Below, piece after piece: positions 9,401 to 17,200 of a DNA stretch of 64,000 nucleotides. Position 1 is the first letter of the stretch, and each line of letters starts with the position of its first letter. The notes below the pieces were generated by a model that was not told the origin of the DNA, did not search any database, and saw only the letters and a list, made by a program, of their open reading frames with translations. Both the position numbers and the translations under genes were made by a program. Source of the stretch: Flectobacillus major DSM 103 (lineage in GTDB: Bacteria > Bacteroidota > Bacteroidia > Cytophagales > Spirosomataceae). Location of the stretch: positions 1-64,000 of the forward strand of contig NZ_KE386492.1 of assembly GCF_000427405.1 (NCBI RefSeq). The letters are read 5' to 3'.

Positions 9401-10074
9401 TTACCTTGTATTATGGTGTAGTATTTACAGGTTTTGATGTTTCTGAAAATACCAATCGTTTTATCAATGATTTTGCTCCTGCAGGCTCAGAGCTTTATGC
9501 AGAAAAAGACTATCTAGGCATAAAAACAGGACTTACTATAGATACCCGCAACAATCCTGTTATTCCAACAAGAGGGTTACGTTGGGATATTTCGGGTACA
9601 TATCAGCATGGTATTAGTAACAATTACAAAGACGAATATTTTAATCTGAAATCGGATATTGCTTTTTATCATACCTTCAAGCTCCCTGCAACTGTATCGT
9701 TTGGTACGCGGTTTGGTGGGGGGATCAATCTTGCCGATTATGAATTTTATCAGGCCAATAGTTTAGGAGGTCTTAGCAATTTAAGGGGCTTTCGCCGCAC
9801 TCGCTTTTCAGGCAAAAGTTCGTTTTATAATAATACCGAAGTGCGGGTAAAACTTCTTACTCTAAAAAGTTATTTATTTCCAGCCAACTTAGGTGTTTTG
9901 GCATTCAACGATGTAGGTCGTGTATGGAATCCCAACGAAAAATCAGACAAGTGGCATCATGGCTATGGTGGGGGAATTTGGCTAGCTCCATTCCAAATGG
10001 CGGTAATTTCGGGTACTTACGCTATGTCGGAAGAGGATAAAATCGTAACCGTAAAGCTCGGATTCTTCTTCTAA
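6478..10074 (+). CDS. Secreted metallophosphoesterase with kinase-like middle region and Omp85-type barrel
   Basis: A 1198-residue outer-membrane protein. A signal peptide (1-20) leads into a calcineurin-type phosphoesterase domain (about 25-345) with the full metal set: GDAG (D33), GDNIY (D67), PGNHDW (N109/H110/D111), LGHHPMYSHG (H210/H211) and NGHEHN (H289/H291). Residues about 385-840 are unassigned but contain SLRYQAKDGGQYVTRS (432-447), GDWDRHEDQW (572-581) and PIPRDRDQAY (596-605), which resemble the ATP-lysine strand, the catalytic NxDRH loop and the metal-binding Asp of HipA/Fam20/CotH-like kinases. The C-terminus (about 850-1198) is a beta barrel of the bacterial surface antigen/Omp85 kind, with LRGFRRTRFSG matching the family's VRGF motif. 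No POTRA domains are evident. It probably acts on phosphorylated substrates in the periplasm or at the cell surface. The kinase reading is only a pattern match. Confidence 0.85.
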   Translation: MKQTILIIFSIFLPFTFLAQSKKVQHTIFLIGDAGEPLLNGSDAVLSTLQQRINLAGKNSSVIFLGDNIYPIGMVSEDHPNRKQAEARFAAQLDIIKNSSGQGFVIPGNHDWQQGGKNGWEYIKNQEKFVTDYLQRNDVFYPKGGCPTPQEIHVSNDLTLVLLDTQWYLHPWKKPEDNSDCEVKSLAGMLTTVDDIIFRNQDKKVIVLGHHPMYSHGSHGGYFTVKDHLLPLHELGINIPLPVIGSIYPLFRSMIGNIQDIPNPVYKEMSNGLTSIFKQYSNVIYANGHEHNLQLIVRDSINYITSGSGSKHTPVKKGKDSEFAAETKGFAQLEYLEDGTLLLSFISGKNEVLFQKEIHLKTTAFQAPNLLINDKKANIPNPHFKANTFKTWLLGSNYRDIWTKPIVTPILDFQHEKGGLKIIQRGGGQQTLSLRYQAKDGGQYVTRSVEKYPESAVPESIRSKFTVEIVGDQISASHPFAALTVPTLADAAGVLHTNPRLVTIPNDTTLGKYQRLFAGQLALFEERPEEGFAGAKKTLSTLKLFDKLEEDNKNKVDQKATLRARLLDMFIGDWDRHEDQWRWAAYDNGKNTLYQPIPRDRDQAYFVSQGLLPRIISRKWILPKIQGFDYQIRDINTFNYNARYVDRAFLTELSEQDWLDEAKAFQQNMTEATIDSAIAKLPQNDPHATEIINKLKQRKKDMVQYAQAYYQFLAKEVDIVASDKDEFIEVIRQEDGQTEVSIFDKNKKDEKGKQTYHRIFQPTITKEIRIWGLDGDDKFSVKGQAEKGIRVRLIGGKGKDAFVDSSKVARGAKKTLIYDKTKNTLIQGSEETADKTSDSDKRINDLDRFAFVYDRIAPLGSFAYNPDDGIFIGGGVQLTKQGFRKTPYKTQHNLSGNYAFSTKAFNLFYVGNFVDLIGKADLELKITLQQEGITDNFFGLSNESVYLKEKGIRYYRTKLSNYENSAILKNHFNKLTLYYGVVFTGFDVSENTNRFINDFAPAGSELYAEKDYLGIKTGLTIDTRNNPVIPTRGLRWDISGTYQHGISNNYKDEYFNLKSDIAFYHTFKLPATVSFGTRFGGGINLADYEFYQANSLGGLSNLRGFRRTRFSGKSSFYNNTEVRVKLLTLKSYLFPANLGVLAFNDVGRVWNPNEKSDKWHHGYGGGIWLAPFQMAVISGTYAMSEEDKIVTVKLGFFF

Positions 10075-10270
10075 TAGCTAATTCATCATGGTGAAGTGTA
10101 CGAAATGAAATATATTATATCAGACTTTGGAATATAATTAAAATGACTTTATGCTTCATTTACAAGAGAAGAATAAGGCAAATAATCCCGAAATCAAATA
10201 TATAAAATTATCGAACTTTCGTACACTACTTATTTATCATATACAATTGCTATATTTCAGGGTAGGTAAT
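10075..10270. other. Short convergent intergenic region
   Basis: About 200 bp between the converging barrel gene and aldo/keto reductase gene. AT-rich; I see no clear terminator hairpin. Confidence 0.35.
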
Positions 10271-11290
10271 CTAGTTTCTGTAACTACTTTGTCGGTTTAC
10301 CATCCAGCCAGGATATAGCATAGATAACGGACTTACCGCATCGATTTTTGTTAAGTCTTCAGACGATAACTGAATTTCGATAGAACGAAGATTATCAGCG
10401 AGTTGCCTTACCGTTTTGGCTCCGATAATAGTACTTGTAATACCGTTTTGTTGCCTTACCCAAGCCAAAGCAATCTGTGCTATAGTAGCATTATGGGCTG
10501 TAGCAATATTTCCCAAAACATCGACCAAGTCGTAACCTTTTTCTTTGTTGATAGGAGGAAAATCAAAATTTTCTCTTCTCGAACCAGCCGCGGATTGTTC
10601 ACGTGTATATTTTCCACTCAAAAAACCACCCGCTAATGGACTCCAAGGAAAAATAGCTAACTGATGATGTGCTGCCATTGGTACAAGCTCGTGTTCAATA
10701 TCGCGGCTTACAGCCGAATAATAATATTGTAAGCCAATAAATCGGTGCAAACCATTGTATTTGGCAATTGTCTGAGCCTCGGCTACCATCCAAGCAGGCC
10801 AGTTACAAATAGCGATATAACGCACTTTTCCTGTATTGACGATGTCGTTGAGAGTACGTACTATTTGCTCGACAGATGTTTTTGGGTCAACGCCATGTAC
10901 ATACAAAATATCGATATAGTCCATTTGTAGACGCTTCAAACTTGCCTCTACCGAATTAAAAATATGATACCTCGATAAGCCAGTGCTATTGGGATATTCG
11001 TCCATTCTGCCCAAAACCTTAGTTGCAATCACTACTTGGTCACGAGGAATAGACAAATCTTTTAAGGCCTGTCCCAATAACTGTTCAGATTGACCATAAG
11101 AATAGACATTTGCAGTATCAATAAAATTGATTCCAGCCTCAGTAGCCACTTTAATCAGCTCGTTTACTTCTTGCTGTTGTAGTTTACCAATATTGTCCCA
11201 CATTCCAGCATTTTGACCACCAAAAGTCATTGTACCCAAACAAAGTTCCGAAACTAGCAAACCTGTTTCGCCTACATAATTATACTTCAT
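10271..11290 (-). CDS. Aldo/keto reductase
   Basis: A 339-residue NAD(P)H-dependent oxidoreductase of the aldo/keto reductase superfamily, cytoplasmic. The start is set at the ATG at 11290 (MKYNYVGETGLLVSELCLGTMTFGG), the usual AKR N-terminus; an upstream extension to 11395 is hydrophobic and unlike the family. The catalytic tetrad is visible as D and Y in FIDTANVYSYGQSE, K in VVIATKVLG and H in ILYVHGVD. The C-terminal cofactor region (TSTIIGAKTVRQLADNL) is typical. Proteins of this subgroup reduce aldehydes and ketones of sugars or aromatic compounds. The AraC gene lies upstream on the same strand, its stop at 11408, and is its likely regulator. Confidence 0.9.
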   Translation of the reverse strand: MKYNYVGETGLLVSELCLGTMTFGGQNAGMWDNIGKLQQQEVNELIKVATEAGINFIDTANVYSYGQSEQLLGQALKDLSIPRDQVVIATKVLGRMDEYPNSTGLSRYHIFNSVEASLKRLQMDYIDILYVHGVDPKTSVEQIVRTLNDIVNTGKVRYIAICNWPAWMVAEAQTIAKYNGLHRFIGLQYYYSAVSRDIEHELVPMAAHHQLAIFPWSPLAGGFLSGKYTREQSAAGSRRENFDFPPINKEKGYDLVDVLGNIATAHNATIAQIALAWVRQQNGITSTIIGAKTVRQLADNLRSIEIQLSSEDLTKIDAVSPLSMLYPGWMVNRQSSYRN

Positions 11291-11407
11291 AGTTGTTGAT
11301 TTTTTATATAAACACAAAATTGAATACGTGGCAAAGGTCGGTACTATCATAGAGTAATATATAGCCCACAAGAAACAGTAAATATAAAAAATCAAACAAT
11401 TGTATTA

Positions 11408-12307
11408 CTAAGCCCGAAACACCTTGGGGGTGGTTTGAGTAGCCCGCCGAAAAAAGGAAGTAAAATGCGAAGGGTCGTCAAAACCAAGACTAAACCCAAC
11501 CTCGGCAATATTCCAGTCGGTGTGCTTCAACAAAGTTTTGGCTTCTTGCAAAACCCGTTCTCCGATTAATTGAGACGTAGTTTTTCCTGTAACCGTTTTC
11601 AAAGCCCTATTAAGGTGATTAATATGTACAGAAAGATACGTAGCAAAATCTGCTGGGTTTCGGAGTTTCATCGTTTGCGAAGGTGACTCAATCGGAAATT
11701 GGCGTTCGAGCAACTCTACAAAAAGCGAAGTAATACGGGTATTAGCCGAATGATTTTGTAAAGCAATAACCGTTTCGTTGGGCTTTAAACGCATTGCTTT
11801 ATGAATAAGTTGCTGTACCAATGCCCGTAGCAAATCGTACTTATAAGTATAATCTTGATTGATTTCGGTAAGCATTTGCTCAAAAATATAGCGAAATTCG
11901 GCAATATGGCCTTCTTCTAACTCATAAATAGGAAAAGAGCCTAATTTAAAAATAGGGTATTCTTTGATATTAGGAATTTGTTGAAGAAAAGCTTCTGTAA
12001 ATACACAAAAATAACCTGATTGCTGTTCGCCAATTCGCTCTAACTTATAGGGAATCATCGGATTGGCAAATGAAATACCTGCCTGTTGTACTTCCACGCT
12101 TTTATCGGCATAATGATAATGGTTTTGACCAATTACCAACGAAATTTTGTAATAATCTTTACGGCTATAAGGAATAGGCTTTCTGGAATTTCCAATAAAA
12201 TCTTCAACCCGAAATACATTAAAATGCCCAATGTCATTTTTAAGATTCTCAGGTACAAAGTTTAAACGGCTTTTGTATAAATCCTCTAAAGTATGTATTT
12301 GGCTCAT
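11408..12307 (-). CDS. AraC-family transcriptional regulator
   Basis: A 299-residue DNA-binding regulator. The N-terminal half (about 25-170) is a cupin-like sensing domain (YKISLVIGQNHYHYADKSVEVQQAGISFANP). The C-terminal 100 residues hold two helix-turn-helix motifs with the AraC signature WNIAEVGFSLGFDDPSHFTSFFRRATQTTPKVFR. It lies immediately upstream of the aldo/keto reductase on the same strand, about 117 bp apart, and is probably co-transcribed with it and controls it. The ligand is unknown. Confidence 0.9.
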   Translation of the reverse strand: MSQIHTLEDLYKSRLNFVPENLKNDIGHFNVFRVEDFIGNSRKPIPYSRKDYYKISLVIGQNHYHYADKSVEVQQAGISFANPMIPYKLERIGEQQSGYFCVFTEAFLQQIPNIKEYPIFKLGSFPIYELEEGHIAEFRYIFEQMLTEINQDYTYKYDLLRALVQQLIHKAMRLKPNETVIALQNHSANTRITSLFVELLERQFPIESPSQTMKLRNPADFATYLSVHINHLNRALKTVTGKTTSQLIGERVLQEAKTLLKHTDWNIAEVGFSLGFDDPSHFTSFFRRATQTTPKVFRA

Positions 12308-12810
12308 ATTGTATAATTATAAAAATCAAACATACAAGGTTATCGTTAGTTTTCAATAAATAGGTTGTATATATTTCGAATCCCCATTGATATAGTGAAC
12401 AAAGGCATCGAAAAAATAAAACCCCTATATTTGTGCCGAAGTGATTTAGATATTTTGTGGTACAGCTACATGAACAACCGATAGTTTTTTGTAAACCATA
12501 CTAACGTATATTTATATAAGTAAATTCTTTCTACAGAAAGCGTATTAAAACCCTGCTATTCATCAATAAAAAATAGCCTATTAATAACATAAGCGTTTAG
12601 ATTATGAGTAGTCGTGAACAGGTGAAAACATATCCTTTCCTTTCAAGGGTTTTTCATTGTATGTTCGAGAAAACGAGTATTTAAGACTAATAAAACACAG
12701 CTTTTAATCGCATATTGAGGGAAGAGAATTGGTGCTGTTGGACAAAATTTGGCGTTTGCTGGCTTTTTTCTTAATTTGTCAATCTAAACTAAAAATATAT
12801 CCCTAGAAAA
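12308..12810. other. Intergenic region between divergent genes
   Basis: 503 bp between the start of the minus-strand AraC gene and the small membrane protein gene. It must hold both promoters. I see no coding frame, RNA gene or long inverted repeat that I can support. Confidence 0.4.
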
Positions 12811-13149
12811 ATGACCAGAACTTATATACTTAGAGCTATTATTCTTATTGGAATTATATTAATTTTTGTCGATATCATATCGTTTATCCAACAAGGAACT
12901 ACTCCTACCATATACGATTATTTCAGAATGATTGACTGGGCTGGATTTGGGTATTCTTTATATCAGGTGTTTCATATTAGTCGCTATAGGTTGTCGGACG
13001 AAGCTATGACTAAGTTGACAATCAGAAATATATTTTATACGGTAATTTTTTTCCTATTTATCTTTAGCTTCAAAAGCTTTATTATTCCTGCAGGGGTTTT
13101 TGTGGGGCATATCCTAATTCTTAGAAATGAGCTAAATGCTTTGAGATAA
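12811..13149 (+). CDS. Small hydrophobic membrane protein of unknown function
   Basis: A 112-residue protein I do not recognise. Hydrophobic stretches at about 8-26, 70-87 and 90-104, with a weaker one near 42-55, suggest three or four membrane passes. The soluble loop around YHISRYRLSDEAMTK is basic. It stands alone on its strand and converges with the ThuA/quinoprotein gene across a two-way terminator. The frame is open, starts with ATG and has a believable composition, so I think it is real; no function is proposed. Confidence 0.6.
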   Translation: MTRTYILRAIILIGIILIFVDIISFIQQGTTPTIYDYFRMIDWAGFGYSLYQVFHISRYRLSDEAMTKLTIRNIFYTVIFFLFIFSFKSFIIPAGVFVGHILILRNELNALR

Positions 13150-13171
13150 TCTAATTTGTTTTATATAAAAA

Positions 13172-13226
13172 AAACAGCCGTACGACTAAGAAATATTTAC
13201 TTTCATTAATCCTACGACTGGTTTTA
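13172..13226. terminator. Bidirectional terminator between convergent genes
   Basis: Arms CAGCCGTA (13175-13182) and TACGACTG (13213-13220) pair with one mismatch. The minus-strand side continues into a long U tract (read from the A run at 13166-13174) and the plus side into GTTTTA. It fits termination from both directions. Confidence 0.55.
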
Positions 13227-13303
13227 TTGATTATTGTATTAGCTTGAATAAGCCTACAAAACCCAGACTAACTATAAACTGTTTTTGAGAAAATAGCTAG
13301 TTA

Positions 13304-16300
13304 TTACTCTTTTTTTCCATCAAATCCCATGCCCATAGCCTCTAGTTTTACTTTTGTTACTTTGCCCGTATCGTCTTTAATGAATATGATAGTGGCTTTG
13401 CCGTCGGCATCAAACTTGTCTGGTTCGTTTAGGGCTTTCAATTCGCCTTCTTGTCCCATAGCATTCATTAATAACTTTCCATCTTGTGCTTTTACCTCAA
13501 TATAGTCAAAAGGTAAACCTGTCATTTTATACTTTCCTGTATAAATGGTCATATCATTTTTAGGAGCTGCCGTTTCTTGTACAGGTTCAGAAGCCGTAAT
13601 TTCTGTTTTAAATTGTGCCCCCATAAGTATCATCAACGTTTGTGAATCAGCTTTAGGGTTCTGGAAAACTAAATATACATCGTGTATTCCTTCGGTTGGT
13701 GGAATATTGATGGTTACAGGTTTTCCGGCGAAGCCCAAAGATTCGCTTGGTTCTACAAAGGCCGATTCGCCTATAAGTTTACCTGTTGGTGAGCCTAATC
13801 TAAATTCAATTTTTCCGCCCTGGGCATTTACTTGTGGCTTAGGAGCTATTACCGACAATTCTATTTGTCTGATATTGGTCAAATCAATTTTATTCAACGT
13901 TACATACGCACCAGATTTGCCAGGGATAGCCAATTCGTTGCCACCAAAGGACATTTTAGACACAGATTCAAATTTGTCGAATGAGTGTGCCCCTATTTTT
14001 GGATTACGAAGCGTAAAGGTTTGTTCCGAACCCAAAGAAGGAATTCCGTTTGCTCCTTGATCTTGATACGATGCACGCAAAATATAAACGCCTTGCCCTT
14101 TGTCATTGGCGGGTAATTTAGCTGTAAATGTACCTTTGGTTGGGAGGATACTTTCTTTTACTTTTTCGTTGGCTAGGCTCAGAATATATTTTACCATTTC
14201 AGAAGCATCGTTGGTAGAAAGTTGAGGGTGTCCTGCCATGGCTACTTCTCCCCAAACACCACTACCACCAGCAATTACTTTCTTGGTGAGTTTTTCGAGT
14301 GCAGTACCGTCGCCTTTGTATTTTTGGGCAACTTCACGGTACATTGGGCCTACCGATTTTTTATCTACGCTGTGGCAAGCTTTACAGTCGCTAGCTTCAA
14401 TTAATTTTCGGCCTGTATTTAGGCTAGCACTGGCATCGGCCGAGCGGTGACCTTGGGCAATAGCCACTTTGTCGAAGCCTTCGGCTAGGTAGTCAATATT
14501 GACAGCTACTTGTTCGGGTTTGATTTTGCCATTGGCCAAGCTACCATCTTCTTTGTCGTTGACCATTACTTCGTAGTCAAACGATTTGTTAGGGAAAAAG
14601 AAGGTTTTATTACTTTTTGGCATATCGAATGATAAAACAGGAGGTTCGTTTCCAGCCGAAACCTCCATAGACTGTGTATTTACAGCTCCTTTGGCATCTG
14701 TTACCGACAAGGTTACTTTATAAATACCAGCTTTAGTCAATGTCAAATCTGCGTTGGGTTGATTGATTACTTTGTTAAACCCATTTTTAGACGAAATTTT
14801 CCAAGAATACGTCAAGGCATCGCCATCGGCATCGCTTGTACCTTTTGAGGTTAAGCTCAATTTGAATGGCAATGCTCCTCCCATCTGATTAGCAGCCATT
14901 TGTACAACAGGTTTACGGTTACCGCCATTGTATTCAATTCTGATTAAACGAGCGTCGTCGTTGGCTGTAAACCAGCCTGAGCCGTATTCTAACATATATA
15001 AATCACCATTTTCGGCAAATTCCATATCCATAGGATTGCTAAATTTGTAGCTTGGCATAAACTGCTCCATCGATACATAATTACCGTCTTTGTCGAGGGT
15101 TACGGCCATAATCCAACCACGCATCCATTCATAAATCAATAATTTGTCGTTATAGTATTTTGGAAAAGCACGTGGAGCATTTTTAAATTCATCGCTATAA
15201 AATACAGGCCCAGCCATAGCATTTCTACCGCCACTACCTACCAATGGAAATTCTTTAGAGGCTGCATAAGGATACCAGATAAGTGCTTTTTGTGCAGGAG
15301 GCAATACCTTCAAGCCAGTGTTGTTGGGCGAATTGTTGGTTGGAGCGTTGGCATCCCATTTTTCGCCAGCAATATTTTTCGTAAAGTCAAATTTATTATA
15401 AGCTTTGTTGTCGCCTACAAAATGAGGCCAGCCAAAGTTACCTGCTTTACGGGCTTGCCCAACCTCGTCGTGTCCTTCTGGGCCACGGTCGGCAGAAGGT
15501 TTATTGGCATCTGGGCCTACTTCGCCCCAATACAAATTACCTTTTTTAGAATCTACCGAAATACGGAAAGGGTTGCGGTGTCCCATTGTATAAATTTCGG
15601 GACGGGTTTGTGGTGTACCTTTTGGAAATAAATTACCTTCAGGAATGGTATAAGAGCCATTGGCAGTAGGCTTAATTCTGATGATTTTACCACGTAAATC
15701 GTTGGTGTTGGCCGATGATTTTTGAGCATCCCAAGGAGCACGGTCAGGGCGTTCGTCGCTTGGGCTGTAGCCATTAGACCCATGTGGATTGGTATTATCG
15801 CCAGTCGATAGATACAAATTGCCCATTTTGTCCCATGCAATCGAGCCGCCTGTATGGCAGCATTGTTCACGCTGAGTAGGAATTTCTAACAATACTTTTT
15901 TAGAATCCATTACTAGCTCATCGCCACGCAGTTCATAACGAGTTAAAATATTTTGAGAAGCATTTGGGTCAGAATAATACAAATAAATCCAGTGGTTTTG
16001 GGCAAAATTAGGGTCTTTGTTCAAGCCTAATAATCCATCTTCTGCTTCGGTTACTTTTCCGTCTTTGTCGGTATATTTGGTACTTACAGGAATATTAGCA
16101 ATGGTTTTGAGTTGTTTGGTTTTGGTGTTGTACAAACGAACTGCTCCATGACGTTCGATAAACAAAATACGGCCGTCGTTCAAAACACTCAATTCCATTG
16201 GTTCATTCAATTTTTCTTCCAATATCACTTTTGTAAAGCGATTTTCTTCAGGACGAGCCTTAGAATAATCTAATGGTTTGGGTGCATCGCCTCCCATTAC

Positions 16301-17047
16301 GTATTGCAAACCTGCCCAAATATGGTCAAGAAAAAGTGGCTCGGAGAAGGTTTCGTCGGTATGTCCCATTGCGGTATAAAACGAACGGCCACCATCAAAT
16401 TCATGATACCAGCTAATAGGATGATTATCACCATTTTTACCTCCTTGGTAGGTTTTTTCATCAATTTTTAATACAACATTGATGTTGGGATTGATGTCTT
16501 TAAAACTATAGAATTCATCCGAACGCTCAAAAGTATCAGGCATATTTTTGGTTGCCCAGTTTTTCATAGTCACAAAAAATTTCCCTTTTTGTACATTGCT
16601 AGGTACCATTGGGTGGTCGAGGAAATATGCACCAGCCAAACGACCATACCAAGGCCATTCGTATTCGGTATCAGTAGCGGCGTGAATCCCTAAATATCCA
16701 CCTCCTGCCTGAATATATCGTTCAAATTCAGCTTGTTGAGTAGAATTTAGCACATCGCCAGTAGTACTCAAAAATACTACTGCACGGTATTTCTTGAGGT
16801 TTTCGGTTGAAAATACGGAAGCATCTTCGCTCAAGTCAACAGCAAAACCTTTTTCTTTCGCCATTTTTTGAAAAGCTACTTTCCCTACTTCAATAGAGGC
16901 GTGGCGAAAGGCTGCGGTTTTGCTAAAAACCAAAACACGTGCTGGGTTAGCTTGGCCAAATATCATACTAGAATGCCAAAGACATCCTATTAGTGTCATC
17001 AAAAAAGCAAAGGTGCTTTTTATCAGGGTTTTATAAATTTTGTTCAT
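13304..17047 (-). CDS. ThuA / quinoprotein sugar dehydrogenase / PKD / cytochrome c multidomain secreted protein
   Basis: A 1247-residue exported protein with a signal peptide (about 1-31, ending SSMIFGQA). Domains in order: a ThuA glutamine-amidotransferase-like domain (about 36-265, VLVFSKTAAFRHASIEVG and GGGYLGIHAATDTEYEWPWYG); a glucose/sorbosone-type quinoprotein beta-propeller (about 275-725, with EDGLLGLNKDPNF, CCHTGGSIAWD and GHRNPFRISVD); a PKD Ig-like domain (about 745-830); a class I cytochrome c (about 880-965, haem site CKACH, likely Met ligand in GEVAMAGHP); a CBM-like beta domain (about 1010-1160); and a short C-terminal domain (about 1175-1247). Family knowledge suggests periplasmic oxidation of a sugar with electrons passed to the in-cis haem. 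A divergent Nudix-type regulator and shared palindrome suggest sugar control. Confidence 0.88.
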   Translation of the reverse strand: MNKIYKTLIKSTFAFLMTLIGCLWHSSMIFGQANPARVLVFSKTAAFRHASIEVGKVAFQKMAKEKGFAVDLSEDASVFSTENLKKYRAVVFLSTTGDVLNSTQQAEFERYIQAGGGYLGIHAATDTEYEWPWYGRLAGAYFLDHPMVPSNVQKGKFFVTMKNWATKNMPDTFERSDEFYSFKDINPNINVVLKIDEKTYQGGKNGDNHPISWYHEFDGGRSFYTAMGHTDETFSEPLFLDHIWAGLQYVMGGDAPKPLDYSKARPEENRFTKVILEEKLNEPMELSVLNDGRILFIERHGAVRLYNTKTKQLKTIANIPVSTKYTDKDGKVTEAEDGLLGLNKDPNFAQNHWIYLYYSDPNASQNILTRYELRGDELVMDSKKVLLEIPTQREQCCHTGGSIAWDKMGNLYLSTGDNTNPHGSNGYSPSDERPDRAPWDAQKSSANTNDLRGKIIRIKPTANGSYTIPEGNLFPKGTPQTRPEIYTMGHRNPFRISVDSKKGNLYWGEVGPDANKPSADRGPEGHDEVGQARKAGNFGWPHFVGDNKAYNKFDFTKNIAGEKWDANAPTNNSPNNTGLKVLPPAQKALIWYPYAASKEFPLVGSGGRNAMAGPVFYSDEFKNAPRAFPKYYNDKLLIYEWMRGWIMAVTLDKDGNYVSMEQFMPSYKFSNPMDMEFAENGDLYMLEYGSGWFTANDDARLIRIEYNGGNRKPVVQMAANQMGGALPFKLSLTSKGTSDADGDALTYSWKISSKNGFNKVINQPNADLTLTKAGIYKVTLSVTDAKGAVNTQSMEVSAGNEPPVLSFDMPKSNKTFFFPNKSFDYEVMVNDKEDGSLANGKIKPEQVAVNIDYLAEGFDKVAIAQGHRSADASASLNTGRKLIEASDCKACHSVDKKSVGPMYREVAQKYKGDGTALEKLTKKVIAGGSGVWGEVAMAGHPQLSTNDASEMVKYILSLANEKVKESILPTKGTFTAKLPANDKGQGVYILRASYQDQGANGIPSLGSEQTFTLRNPKIGAHSFDKFESVSKMSFGGNELAIPGKSGAYVTLNKIDLTNIRQIELSVIAPKPQVNAQGGKIEFRLGSPTGKLIGESAFVEPSESLGFAGKPVTINIPPTEGIHDVYLVFQNPKADSQTLMILMGAQFKTEITASEPVQETAAPKNDMTIYTGKYKMTGLPFDYIEVKAQDGKLLMNAMGQEGELKALNEPDKFDADGKATIIFIKDDTGKVTKVKLEAMGMGFDGKKE

Positions 17048-17110
17048 GGGGATAATTGTAAGCTGAAGAGTTGTTTACTTGGATTTATTAAAAAATTAAA
17101 AGGTATATTT

Positions 17111-17141
17111 TTATTATTGTCTTATTATGGGACAATAATAA
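17111..17141. promoter_or_regulatory. Perfect 11-bp palindrome between the ThuA and Nudix-regulator genes, candidate operator
   Basis: Arms TTATTATTGTC (17111-17121) and GACAATAATAA (17131-17141) are exact reverse complements with a 9-bp spacer. The site is nearly central between the two divergent start codons (63 bp from the ThuA ATG, 59 bp from the regulator ATG). It fits a dimer-binding operator of the adjacent Nudix-type regulator. Its sequence differs from the arabinose-operator motif seen around 47.7-51 kb. Confidence 0.65.
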
Positions 17142-17172
17142 TGGATTTTATCATAGCTAGCAAATTTTTATG

Positions 17173-17180
17173 TATTTTTG
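17173..17180 (+). promoter_or_regulatory. Bacteroidota-type -7 element for the Nudix-regulator gene
   Basis: TATTTTTG fits the TAnnTTTG -7 consensus of Bacteroidota promoters and sits 20 bp before the ATG at 17201. No clear TTTG -33 box is seen at the usual spacing. Confidence 0.4.
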
Positions 17181-17200
17181 CCCTAAAAGAGACTGACTTT

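Noticed and set aside
6478-10074. BamA or TamA outer-membrane assembly factor
   Set aside because: The barrel and LRGF motif are Omp85-like, but POTRA domains are not evident and the N-terminus is a phosphoesterase.
11291-11395. N-terminal extension of the aldo/keto reductase
   Set aside because: The extra 35 residues are hydrophobic and unlike the family; the ATG at 11290 gives the standard start.
17117-17200. N-terminal extension of the Nudix-type regulator from a TTG at 17117
   Set aside because: It would translate across the palindrome and the -7 element, and the family N-terminus begins at the ATG at 17201.
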